In this document: positions 46,701 to 58,279 of the stretch, piece by piece
How the letters are laid out: each line of letters starts with the position of its first letter
How positions within the stretch are numbered: position 1 is the first letter of the stretch
Source: Capitella teleta
Lineage: Eukaryota; Annelida; Polychaeta; Capitellidae
Length of the DNA: 64,000 nt
Reading direction: 5' to 3'
NCBI GenBank assembly: GCA_000328365.1
Contig: KB300985.1
Location: 91,734-155,733 of the forward strand
Program-made: the position numbers and the translations under genes
The notes under the pieces: model-generated
Told to the model about the DNA's origin: nothing
Databases searched by the model: none
What the model saw: the letters and a program-made list of their open reading frames with translations, nothing else

Positions 46701-49700
46701 ATTATCTGATAACACTCACTGTTACAGCTAGGCCGTGGAGAGGACCATGTCCCACGAGAGTTGCATGAGGCTTCCTTGTTACCAACTAGAACAAAGCCGT
46801 CATCACAATGGAACATCACAGAGTCCCCATATTCATAACCAGTTGCTTCCACGCCCCCATTGTTAATTTTTCCTGGGTTACCACAGGACATTTCTGGAAA
46901 TAAGTAACCATAGAAACTGTATCATCAGACTTTGAATCACAGACTTGTACAGGTGATAGCTTTCCTTTCCCATTGCCCTCGTTGACATTGAATTCGATCA
47001 TTGGTTTCAAATCGGTATCCAGTAATACATCTGTATACCGCATTCTCCAAATTTGCATACGTATCTTTTGGTTGGGTGGTTGCATAATCAAAAGATGGTG
47101 GAAAACTGCAACTGAAGTCTGTAAATGATATCACAATATTATTAAATACAAGAAAAGAGCCACTTGAGCCACTTTCATACCTCTGCAATCAAGTAGGCGT
47201 CCTGACCATGTTCCAGTGGCCGTATTGCATCTCCAGTCCTCTCTTGAATCACCTTGATCAGTTTTATCCCCGTACCCTTCGTTGCACGTGTACCGAACTC
47301 GCTCCAAAACACCTTGTGAGCTGATGTGAGTCTTACTCATTTTACCGTTCTGAATTTGTTCAGGTTCTCGGCATGGTACCACTGAAGCCAAAATATTGAC
47401 AATTAAAAGTTATATTCAGGCCACTCAAAACTGACCGATTTCTTTAACGAAGAAATGCCCTCTTTCTTCTTGGATGTGACCATCCTTACATGCAACAGAA
47501 GTTCGATGCAGACGACTGTAATGCAAACTCTTAGTCGAGCCTTCTGTTTTGGTTGAACAGGTGACGTAATTCAATTGCTTTAGGCCAGGTTCGTTTGTAG
47601 TCTTCACGAAGAACTTGAATTTGACATCCCTGCATTCCTTTTTGGTGAGGATTGATCCTGGTGCAGTACGCTGGCTGTCACCGTAACAGACATACATTGC
47701 TCTCATATAGGGATAATATTTCTGCCATTGCCACCAACGCTTTGGTATTTTATCAGTTAAGTAAGCAGTGAACTTAGCCACATCTCCTCCTTCGACGTTT
47801 CCTCCTGTGATTCTGTGCCAGAGGTCATCGTTGGTGGTATCAAAGTAACTGTAATCAATTCGATTGATGAAGTTAAATTCATCTCTGCCACTGCTCAAGA
47901 ACACTTGGCGGCTATCTGTGAGGAATATATTCACTTTTAATGTTTGAGGTGCAACGCTAAAAGTGGGGGCTATCAGTGAAAAGCACTGTGTAGCAGACCT
48001 CTTGACTTCACATGCTTATTGGTTTATATTATTAATATTTATTATTTAAGAGATGTGATACATTTGAATGGTAATGAATCAAAGCAGCATTTGGCATTTT
48101 GCAAATGGAGAAATATTTTTGCACGACTATAAGTGTTATATCGGATACCAATGAGGGTAATGCATTATGGCAAATTATGAAATTTAATGATCAAAATATT
48201 CTCACTCCAATCTTGAGCATCAATGACCTGAAATAAAATCGCGATAAATAAATAAAAACGATCATATTGTCTAGCAATATAACTCACCGTTAGATAGAGA
48301 AGAGCTCCAAAAATCAGTGTTGCTCGCTCAAACTTCTGGGTAGAAATGTAAGGAAAATTTAGTAATGAATAATAAATATGCTTACAGTACGCTGTCCAGA
48401 ATTGAAATACAAAATGCTGATTTTGTAAGGGTTTTCTTTCGTAGTTTTCTCTCCCCTTCTATATATTTGTTTTTTCCCGTACATGTATGTGTTTTCATAT
48501 AATATATGTAAGCAATACCAAGAGACGGATCAGACTCTAACCTAAACATGCTCAAATGCAGATAATTTCCACAAGGCTAAAAGTAAACTAAGGAAGACTG
48601 GGGGCCATTGGAACACAGGATTCATTGGGACGCCTCCATTATCCGTCAATTTACAATTCTCGACAAAAACCACGCTTTCACCTGAATGAAACCATAGGAG
48701 ATTTCTTGAATCCCAGTCTCAATAAATACAACATTTAAGTGGCAGCATTTTTTTTCTTATATTTGTGATCATAGTTTCCTTCTCACTACTGAATAATATT
48801 ACCAGCTAAAGCAGTCATAAATGTTTATTTATCAGCACTTTATCGTAAGTTACACTCCCTTGGGTATATTTTAACCGTTGTTAGAATAGTGAAATCATTT
48901 CAGCAACATATGAAAATGTTACACATTATCCATTGAAAAAATAAACCTGCGGTTCATTGGCAGAGTGTTTTTCACATATTCAGAAGGGGAGAATCTTGAT
49001 AATGTCAACCTGGGTGATGTGCTTAGTCTTCTTCCAAAACCCTGTAGATGGACATCCAAGGACATCCAGGGACATCCAGGGACCTCCATGGACACCCAGA
49101 GACATCCAGGAACATCCATGGACATACAGGGACATCCAGGGACATCCAGGGACATCTAAGGCTGCAAGAAAGCTTGTCTTCCAAAGTGTGGATTTGTTGG
49201 CATACCCTATGAAGGTTCCTGTCGAAAACTCCGTTTGTTTTTATTCTGATCTGTTTTGTTTGCTTTGTTTGTTATAAAACTTAATATATTTTTGTTTTGA
49301 TAATAAAGCTGGCTACATTTGGTTGAATCAGAGCTGTGTATTTGGTATCCTCCCACAAGAAAACCATATCCAAATTTGCCCTTGAGAAAGTCCCATTGAT
49401 CCCCAGGGTCAGGGAGCATTGGGACAGAAGCAGTGGGGTCAGAAACATGGTTCTTGTTCTGTGATTCACAGTACATATATAGTATTATTTTATGACTTGA
49501 ATTTATGCTCAACAAATAGGTGCAGCCATGGATAAAATTAGGATGCAATTGGGTATCACATGCAATGAGTAAATACTAAGAGAAAGAAAAAAAAAGGAGT
49601 CCCAATGACCCCCAGTCTTCCCTACTCAGCACAACCTTACAGTGTAGCATAAACAATTGTATTTTAGGCATTGGAATATCAGACAAGCAGACGTCTGGCA

Positions 49701-49718
49701 CTGAATTCAACTCACCAT
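43783..49718 (-). CDS. Secreted sushi/EGF/GCC2-GCC3 multidomain protein (SVEP1-like modules)
   Basis: A predicted secreted adhesion or complement-type protein of 1149 residues. Seventeen coding exons, 5' to 3': 49716-49718 (ATG only), 48288-48335, 48206-48227, 47436-47915, 47181-47381, 46945-47118, 46720-46893, 46466-46651, 46242-46412, 45992-46171, 45552-45935, 45324-45494, 45116-45265, 44937-45059, 44660-44878, 44109-44600, 43783-44054. The signal peptide MKFERATLIFGALLYLT is spread over the first two or three exons. Next comes an unassigned region of about 160 residues, then eight sushi/CCP modules, mostly one per exon, with ephrin-receptor-like GCC2/GCC3 modules (CPIGFYKETSDNSPCIQCP) interspersed. 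A calcium-binding EGF (DIDECAVNNGNCSQTC), a ninth CCP-like module, an unassigned region of about 160 residues and a last GCC2/GCC3 module follow. The tail is acidic. No membrane anchor. Every module boundary intron is phase 1, as in shuffled extracellular proteins. A 57-nt stretch at 45705-45761 may be an intron. Confidence 0.92.
49050..49160. repeat. 10-bp minisatellite, unit GACATCCAGG
   Basis: Eleven head-to-tail units of exactly 10 bp with point variants (for example GACCTCCATG, GACACCCAGA), in the first intron of the sushi gene. It is translatable in several frames, which makes spurious ORFs on both strands. Confidence 0.9.
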
Positions 49719-51424
49719 TTTAGACGCTTGGCTCGAGACAGAGGAATGGGGCAAAGTGCAGCCGAATTTAAGTGCTGGTGTTACAAAACCCTAGGGTATT
49801 AAAAATGAAGTGTGATATTTACTTCCTTGTCTCATTTCTTGCAAACAGGATGTTTGCTCCAGACAATTCTAGTTTTATACGGGAAGGAAAAACAACCAGG
49901 ATGTTGAAACTTTGTTTCTATCAAGTCTGTTGTTACGGGTCAAAGGTGACCAAGTATTCGGTCAATGGCTTGATCGTTTATCACGGCCGCACGTCATGCG
50001 TATTATCCAGGTAGAAGCAATAGCAGTATAATTATTATTATTACTAGTATATAAAGCCGCAGGTATGAAGAAGAAAACAATGTATTACACGCATGAATAA
50101 ATAAAGGTACATCAAGAAGTTAAAAATATCATTGCATGTTGTCAACCCAATTTCTTCGAACCTCCGCTTGGACCGATTTCCTGAGCGTAGGTAGGTTAAA
50201 CCTTGGGATAGCTATAACTGAACTCGCGCTGAGCGCGAATTGTTGGTTTCAATTCTGACCGATTACGTGACCCCTATGAGCATTCTAGTTACTCCTTTAT
50301 ATTTCTATGCCCCTGGTCGTCTCTGTTTATAAGGTCTTTGTTAGTACTTATATATCGAAAGAACTTTAAGAACAATGGCACATGTATTACATTTGAACAT
50401 GCATTGCAATCGTTATTTTATTTGTTCTATTTGTTCACTTATGAATAAAAGAAGCTACCTATTACAGGTCTACGTATGGTGATAGTCTATGGATGATGGA
50501 TATTTGACCTGTATAATACTTAGCTAATTAAAGCTGGATTGTTTTTGGATTGGTCAATGTTGTTCCCAGTGCCTGTGTAGAAAGTGCTTCATGTTAAAAA
50601 CAAACATGCAAAAAAAAAAAAAAAAAAAAAAAAAAAAGATTTAAATTGACCAATAATTCCAAGAAATAATACCTGGTATGGATCGACTAACTCATTCTGC
50701 ACTCGTTTAGGCAAAGAGATCGAATAAACAGTAACTTGGGGAGATGGAGGGACTTATAAATGCGAGTACGTGGAGTACACATAAATTATGATAAATTGTT
50801 TATGTTCCATGATGGATTCATGGTTATTTACGTTAATAGGTGAAAATACACGACTCCTATTGGCAGACACTGTCTACATGATGCCGCAAGTATGCAGCAA
50901 TAAGCAATAAATAAATAAATCATTTATTTTTGTGTAGCGCAATACAGTATCCACCAAATTGCTCAGAGCGCTGCCCATAAATCACGACAAATCAAACATT
51001 AATGTCAATGTAAGTTTTATTGCGGAGATGTTATCATTGTTGCGTGCAACATTTAGTCTGATTATAGATTGCAATCATTGGCAATGAGCCAAGGATTAAA
51101 ATAAAGACTTGTTAACATGAAGATTATCCGATTCGTGATTCAAGACTATATTACAACACATCTCAACGTCACATTTTTTCCCATACATATTATTTATTCT
51201 TCTGTTTGTATTTTCATCATATTAATTAAAGATCAACTATAATGCCCGAGATAACGCCAAATTCACAAAATATACACCCTAATTAATCATTTCAGCGCAA
51301 AAGGGTAATTACCTGATATATTATTTACATGGTATAAATGAGTCACAAAGAGCGCATGTTCAGTTGTTCTAATTATCCTAACAAATCGGTTTGGTTTACA
51401 CATTTGCGGCCAGTGGAGCTGCAA

Positions 51425-51803
51425 ATGACGTCATAACACCCTGGAAATTCCACGAAGCGACCTGACAAAAAGGGTTGCTATGGTAACGGATCAACACAAA
51501 CGATTTGGCTGCGTCGCCTTTAGTCGGAAAATGATGATAAATCATTAATACCTTGAGTTATAGGGTTATTAATTTAAGACGTTTGCATCGAATAATTCTC
51601 ACTCAATTTAACAACAAAAACAGAGACAATATATATTTATATATACATGTAATTGAGTATTTAGCGAATTTATGTGTCAATGTGTGGTCGATTGCTCGAG
51701 CCAATATTATAACCTCAGTCTCAGCTGACCGATTACAGCGTTAAGAGTGCGTCGATAAAAACTTTGGTACCCCGGGGTTTATGGTAGGGTGTTATGACGT
51801 CAT
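51425..51803. repeat. 18-bp perfect inverted repeat containing CRE (possible MITE ends)
   Basis: ATGACGTCATAACACCCT at 51425-51442 recurs as its exact reverse complement at 51786-51803. The core TGACGTCA is the palindromic CREB/ATF site. The similarity stops at the 18th base inward. The 343-bp interior contains no gene. I found no convincing target duplication outside. Confidence 0.6.
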
Positions 51804-52872
51804 AGCACCCGGGAGAGAGATTGTAGGGTAGGAAACTCGAGACTATTTTTATATCTCACTAAATAAGCATTCTGAAGCGACAGAAGGCAACAACAAAAAA
51901 GACAATATTTATGTCCTGTGCCCGAACCAAGCCTACAATTTCATTTTTTTACTTGTGATGGCCTTTGGGAGTTGGTCCAGCTCAAAAAGTGCAATGAATA
52001 ATGTTATTATCCATTTGCTCCGATTGGTTATAATAAGCTAGTACGATGTAGATTTTTCGCAATGCATGGGTGCAACGGAATTCTCAGTTTGACGTTTTTT
52101 TACCTTCGTTTTTCCTTTCGGCTCAGTATAATATATTATTATATCATCCGTGGACGAGTTTTCGTTCAGGTATCTTCCTTGTTTTCTCAAAGCCAGACGG
52201 GGATGTGTGTGTATCTTTTATTATTCAAATTTAGCTTTTTACTGCTTTTGACGAAGAGAAAGAATTTAGTGACCTGTTTCGAACATTCAAAACGGAGCAT
52301 GCGCGGAAAGGTGCCATAATAATTTTCGGTCATGAATACAGGATGTGAACAGCAAAGGTTAAGTTGTTAGGTACTCTGATTACCAGATATTTCTCATGAT
52401 AATAATAATGATGTCTTGAACGCCAAGAAGAAGCGCATATGGGCGAACTGTAGTGTGTTACCACGATTGAATTATATCGCATCTGAGTATATGGGACAAC
52501 GTCCTAATTATACCGTCTACTGGTATACTGAAGATAATGTATGAAATATAAGTTAAGATAATTGTATTGGTTTTAAATTGACGTATTTTTTTTATTTTTT
52601 TGTTTTAATATTTTTTATTTATTTATTTTTTTTTTTTGCATTCGGCGTTCGTTCGCTTCTGGCTTTCTCTTTTGTGAATGTCTGAGATATAATTATGAGC
52701 AATGGGGTATACACTTATGCGGATTGTTCATTCTTCGTAATTCTCCATTCAATTCAATTTTTTTCAATTCAAAAATGTGTTTATTAAAAAAGAAAAGAAA
52801 AAAAACACAAGTGGAGTGAGAGCGGCTGACCCAGAACATGGGTATGTGCCCGCAATGGATATTTACAATTTT

Positions 52873-52905
52873 ACAAACAAACAAACAAACAAACAAACAA
52901 ACAAA
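52873..52905. repeat. AAAC microsatellite
   Basis: About eight tandem CAAA units. The neighbouring bases are A-rich. Confidence 0.9.
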
Positions 52906-53661
52906 GAGGATATTCACAAAAGCGTTAGGAGATGAGCTGTTAGGAATAGATAATTTTAGCAGGGGGGATTGTGAAGGATTTTATTGATGTACAATTGTGG
53001 AAACTGTCACCTGTTATGGGTGCTCTTCCGCGAGCATAAATCAATGGTCGAAACTGGGATATCCTGCTCATGATCGATATATGCTTAAACCGTACAAAAA
53101 AAAAAAAAAATAATAAAAAAAAAGCCTAATATTTACATCGACCAAATTAAAAGATCGATTAAAAAAGGGAGAGTTGGGAAGGATTTTAACGATGCTAACT
53201 AATGATTAAATAGGCTACTGAAATAATGACATTATTATTATTATTATTAAAACTCCAGACAAAACTTCCATCGCGCGACAAGGATGCTGAAAATTCTTAA
53301 ATAATAAGTCTATAACTCTCTCTCTCTTTTTTTTTTTGTTGTTGTCAGACTTTTCGGTTCGTTGACGCTTGACGCTTGAAGTAAAAAGTATCGACAAATT
53401 TAAACATCACGTGAAACCACATGAGAGTGAAGAGGAACAGAATAATTTCAATAAATTATGTTTAGTCTGCTGTGGTGCATCTGTCGGTGCGTCGATTTAT
53501 CCAACCAATGAACAAATATGAAATACACGCGGTATATAATTATGACCGGATATATTGTTCTATTTAGGGGAAGGGGGGGGGGGTCCCTTGTGAAAGCATA
53601 TAAACTGTAGATTATCGGCATTAGTTACATTAAAATTATGCAATCAACTTAAAACTGATGT

Positions 53662-53792
53662 TCACTTCGCCATCATCTTTGACTCCACTGAAGACACGCG
53701 GGCGTTGGCTTCGCTGATGACCTTAACCTCATCACGCATGACGTCAATGAACTTAGCCGCATAAGGAGCCAAGTATTGACTGCATGCACCGC
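53662..53792 (-). other. Orphan coding-like segment, possible last exon
   Basis: The minus strand reads SQYLAPYAAKFIDVMRDE..., then ANARVSSVESKMMAK and a stop, with a natural amino-acid composition for about 40 residues. An upstream in-frame stop lies just beyond, with possible AG acceptors between. I cannot find partner exons or name a family. It could be the end of a host gene or of a mobile-element protein. Confidence 0.25.
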
Positions 53793-53929
53793 TGCTCGCA
53801 TCACGATGGAGCCATCAAAAGAAACGTTTTTTCCCCCACGACCCCCAAGAACAACAGAACAACCGACCACTTGACTAGTAGGGGGGGGGGGGGGGCTAAT
53901 AAACAAAAATATCAACATGGAAAACCCCA

Positions 53930-54440
53930 TCCCACATGTGATCAACAAGGCACGCATCCCCAAAAGGCAGCTGACGAGTATGCGTCCCTATTGCACGCCA
54001 CAGCAGTTATATCATCGCTGTACAAGACCATGGTCTGGTCTGCATTGGAGCAAGGCAGCGTGTGCTACGCTCATACCAGTGAACCACTACTACGCAAACT
54101 ACAAGCTTTCCAGCAAAGTACGAATAGAGAACCCCGAATACCAACCCCGAATACCATCCAAGAACTATTCCCTGTAGCCCCACCTGACCCCCGCTTCCAC
54201 CTCCGAAGAGCATCCACTTAAAGTAGTTCGCTTCATCCTCACCAATTGCAAAATCCAAGAAGTGTAAGAGACTTGAAAATTTATGATCAATTCTTTGCCC
54301 CCTTTCGGACATTCAATTCCCTCCCCAGCCTCTGTGTTCCCAACCAACGAGAGTTTGCAGACATTCAAGCGTGATGTATTGATTTATTTCAAAACGAAAA
54401 AACAAAACAAAACAAAAAAAACAAAAAAACAAAACAAACT
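53930..54440 (+). mobile_element. LINE 3' end remnant with A-rich tail
   Basis: Plus-strand remnants resemble the C-terminal part of a Jockey/CR1-like reverse transcriptase. One segment is ALEQGSVCYAHTSEPLLRKL, comparable to the family pattern xLEYGSxxxxxxxxxxLxKLxxxQ. A later segment with FNSLPS and TFKRDVLIYF resembles the usual end of such proteins. Frames are shifted relative to each other, and the upstream palm and endonuclease are absent. An AAAAC-rich tail of about 50 bp follows (54390-54438), as expected after target-primed insertion. Confidence 0.6.
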
Positions 54441-54835
54441 GTATTCTACAGATTAACAAGCTACTATTATAACTGTACATATCCATATCCTAAACCCGAA
54501 CAACCTTTAATTAAATTATAGAAAAATAATTAATATACGTTGCCTTATTAAGTCATTTACACTTTTGTTATTTAAATTAGGTTGGTTCTTGGTCGTGACC
54601 ATAAAAGGACTTGATCATAACGTAAATCAACGTATCATTCATTTTGGTTGTAAATCATAACGTATAAGTTCATCTGTGAATCTCACCTTGAGATTTGAAT
54701 ATCGAACATGAAACGCGAATCACTTGTCACGTGAGTCTTGGACATAAAAACGTGAAGCACGTTTCCTTTAGTACATCACACAGTCTTCGAATCGTTCAGG
54801 TAGCTTCCTCTCTCAGTTACTCGGTTGACAATGGA

Positions 54836-55530
54836 TTTCAGGAACTGCGGCTGAGTCGGGGGTTTTGAGGCGATGACCAGATGTGCTGTCGGTTGCGCCT
54901 GTATCTCCCGCTGTCGGTGTCTATTATTTAAGATCTCGGGGTTTCCTGTGTTTCAACGACAGTTCCTTTTGTGGCCCACTTGTCGCCAGGGTTCTTCTGT
55001 AAACGGTCGGTGTACAAGGATCCAGAGGAGCTAGCTCTCTCTCGCCATGACGCCTGTTGTAGTGGTCTGCATACTGTCGTTTTGCTTTGGCATTATTATC
55101 CTCCAATATTTTTTGTGAGGGTGCCATTCCTGACTTCAAGGTTTTGGGTAATGCTGGAATTGTTTGCAATGTTTCCTGCCAATCATAATCTTACTTGGGC
55201 TGAAGCCAGTGGCTGTGATTGGAGTTGCACGGTACACAATGAGAGCCAGGTACATGTCATCCTGTCTTAGGATTTTCTTGGTCGTTTATACAGCTCCCTC
55301 AGCTTCGCCATTGGACTGGGGATAGTGGTTACATGACGTGGTCTGCTGTATTATATAATCCTCTAAGAATTTCATCATCTGGGATACCTTGAACTGGGGT
55401 CCGTTGTCTGATGTCATTCGCTCGGGAATCCCCCAATGTGCAAACACCACCTCCAGCGCTTTGATGGCACTCTTCGTAGTTTTTGTGGATAAGAAGGCAA
55501 TCTCGATATATCTTGAATACTGCCTTGGAT
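54836..55530 (-). mobile_element. Ty3/Gypsy-family LTR retrotransposon fossil (integrase part of pol)
   Basis: Minus-strand remnants of the integrase core and the segment after it are recognisable, such as the TSDNGPQF signature and the YNRRHGEREL-type block that follows the core in Gypsy integrases. Gag, protease, reverse transcriptase and LTRs are not seen here. The copy is a truncated fossil with several breaks and is likely old. Its upstream edge abuts the AT repeat at 55538. Confidence 0.75.
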
Positions 55531-55537
55531 ATCTTGT

Positions 55538-55674
55538 AAATATATATATATATATTATATATATATATTATATATATATATTATATATATATATATATAT
55601 ATTATATTATATATAATAAATATAATAAATAATATATATAATATATATAATATATATAATATATATATATATAT

Positions 55675-55733
<59 letters not shown>

Positions 55734-55737
55734 TACA
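55538..55737. repeat. Long AT/TA microsatellite
   Basis: About 200 bp of near-pure alternating T and A with interspersed AATA units. It can fold on itself and is prone to length errors in assembly. Confidence 0.95.
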
Positions 55738-55770
55738 GTAAAATATACATATATAGTAAAATATACATAT

Positions 55771-56925
55771 TTCCAAAAAGCATCAATTTTAACAATATCG
55801 TTAAATTCACCTGAAGGGCAAAACTTAATTAGCAGTTTTAGGTACGTTTTGCACGCGAATTCTAGCGAATTTTGGATATGATGTTCAGCTATTTGATTTG
55901 TAAAAGGAAGATCAAGAATATTACAAATTGCAATCAGTCTTAATTATTGGAGATAGAATTCCAATTATAACGATATATTATGATATTAAATGGCATTACA
56001 TACTATTAAGTATATTTTAATGCATCTGTCTGCTTTAATTATTGAAATATATCAATTAAAAAAAATTCCGAAGTCAGCATTTAGGGGTAGGGTAATTAAT
56101 TTGGATTTTGTTCCAGTATGGTTAACTATGTATTCAATCTATTTGATATGCTTGATCTACAATCTGATGTAAGTTGCAAGCTGCTATCTATGGAAACTTT
56201 GACAATATGGGTCTAGATGTGAGATCAGAGTTTCGAAATCGATGTTTCAGAACTAGTTTTTCTTCTAGGATTCAAAAATTAGCGGGAAACTAGTGCTATA
56301 CTGGATCATTCCTTGAGAGTAATACTGATTCAACATTTTGGGCACAATAACAGTGGTAAATATTGGTTCTACCATGTCATAAATACTACCTTTAAGAAGC
56401 ACACTAAACCCTCTTTTTTACCCCGTGACCTTATTTCATACCCAATTTTAGGTGTTTTCTACAACGCGGATTTTAGCGAATTTTGGATATGTTATGCAGC
56501 TTTCAATTCTGCATCGGGTATACTAAATAGAAATTCTGTTTCAATTTTGTCCGGGTCAAACCCTTTATTGACTGGAATAAACGGTTCTCTCTCTTTCTCT
56601 GGTCATCAGCCATGAAGGTAATAGCAAACATTCCACAACATTTACATAATAGTTACAATGCTACCCAATATTATACTCCTCCATTGCGCTCGAAGTGAGT
56701 TCGCACTTAAACGCAGGAGGATAAAACGCTTCGCCGCATTTGCGTTCAATGGTCCCCTTCATTAATGTTGTGGCCATTTCAATGCTATAACGCAGTCGCT
56801 GAATTCAGAATAAACATGGCTAAAGGTAGGAGGGGGTGACTCACTCTAGATTATTACATAACTGGGCGTGTTTTGCTTGGAGCCTTTATAGTGTACACTG
56901 AGTGGTGAATAGTTCATTCGGAAAC
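55771..56925. other. Intergenic upstream of the glycosyltransferase
   Basis: AT-rich and without a recognised gene. Two imperfect direct copies of a block of about 55 bp, sharing TAGCGAATTTTGGATATG, lie at 55837-55893 and 56447-56505. A TATA-like TTTATAG at 56885-56891 may serve the next gene. Confidence 0.4.
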
Positions 56926-58279
56926 ATGTTATACCCAGGTATGTATGTGTATATCAATGTCATTTGGTTACCTTCTTGGTAAATCATTTAAAGTAATAAT
57001 ATTGTTGTTTTCTTCTTCTGTAATACCCCGAAACGACAGTGCTCCTCTCATAGTTATAAGACTGCTGCTAAATATTCCACAATTGTACTCACGAAGCAAT
57101 GTTTCATTCAATGTCTCTTGCGTTGTTCGCATGATAAACACCTGGTAAATCATCTGCTCTATTCCAGGTCAGCTCAGTGGCCATTCCGGAAATATAATTC
57201 GAAAGTTATTCCGTTTTATTTTGATATTGTCCCTCACCCTGACCTTCTATGTGGCTGTGACCCGCATCCAACAAGACAACACGTGGCTGTCACGGCAGCA
57301 TGTCACCATTCTTGGTGAGAAACCAGCCAACTGCTCCGTTGGTCGGCCGTGCGAGTATGAGGGAGTCGTGCATTTTCGGGTTATTGTCCTGACCTACAAC
57401 CGTCCGGAATCCCTCGGGAAGTGTCTCGGTTTCCTAGAAAAAGTGGAGACCATGGGGGATACAATGAGGATTGAGATATGGATCGATCGGTCAGAACATC
57501 ATGGTCACGTGGTCGATAACGCGACGGTCAAGATTGCCGAGGCCTTCAGGCAGTACTGGAGCCACCCGGAGCGCGGTCGCAGCTGCGCTGTGCATATCAG
57601 GGAGAGGTTTGCTGGACTTCCTGGACAGTGGTGGGACACATGGAGGCCGAGATTGGGATCTAACGAAATCGGATTAATACTGGAGGATGACATTGATGTT
57701 GCTCCACTGGCGTACAAGTGGTTGAAGGCGATCCACGCGAAATACGACCATCGCAATGACATCAGTGGGTACACGCTGCAAATGCAGAATGTCAATATCG
57801 TCGCAGGGAGGAAGCGACCACTGTTTGCCCCAAAGACTGAGCAAGTCTTCATGTACCCTGTCTTGGGAACTTGGGGTTACTCTCCCCACCCGAGATCATG
57901 GAGGAACTTCCAGGATTGGGTCCATGCTGTCAGAGACAGTCCTGGCAACAAGTTTAGACCATTCGTTCCTGGGTTGGACCAGATTAACCGGTGGTACAAC
58001 CCTCGAACCGACACCCTGCAATCGATGTGGCAGATATATTACTCTTATGTCAATGACTTGTTTTGTGTTTATTGCAATTTAAATAAATTCACGGGAAAGG
58101 AGAATGTTGTGCTTGCGTGGAACAGGCAGGAAGACGGGTTACATCACAAGGGAAAATCCACAAACTCAACTAATAATCTTCTCGCTTATTGGAACGAGAC
58201 TTTTGTTGACTTTCCCGATGAAATCATTCAGTTCGAGAACAATGGAACTCTTCGTAATAATAAGTTTGATTTGAGATGA
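56926..58279 (+). CDS. Type II membrane glycosyltransferase, GT-A fold
   Basis: A probable Golgi glycosyltransferase of 374 residues from two coding exons: 56926-56938 (MLYP plus one base) and 57168-58279. The join at G|GTATGT ... CCAG|GT keeps frame and yields a short basic cytosolic tail (NIIRKLFR), then a membrane anchor (FILILSLTLTFYVAV) and a lumenal catalytic domain. The nucleotide-sugar half begins FRVIVLTYNRPESLGKCLGF. The DxD-type metal site is LILEDDIDVAP, encoded near 57682-57714. The lumenal part has predicted N-glycosylation sites near the C-terminus (NST, NET, NGT). The pattern recalls GT2/GT13-like enzymes and a family of uncharacterised invertebrate proteins. Donor and acceptor cannot be told. 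An in-frame TTG at 57221 is not a start; it lies inside the membrane anchor. Confidence 0.87.

Larger units (their letters stand above)
49719..53661. other. Intergenic, upstream of the sushi gene
   Basis: No supportable exon. Contents noted: poly(A) at about 50608-50637, a GCGC-stem motif at 50921-50978, the inverted repeat at 51425-51803, an AAAC microsatellite at 52873-52905 and T/A-rich tracts. Some of the first kilobase should be the promoter of the sushi gene. Confidence 0.45.

Noticed and set aside
45314-46731. Plus-strand ORFs over the sushi gene
   Set aside because: Antisense shadows of well-supported minus-strand exons.
48919-49277. Repetitive ORFs on both strands
   Set aside because: Translation of the 10-bp minisatellite.
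57221-57262. TTG at 57221 as the glycosyltransferase start
   Set aside because: The frame is open upstream to a splice acceptor at 57167, and a four-codon first exon restores an ATG and a complete membrane anchor.
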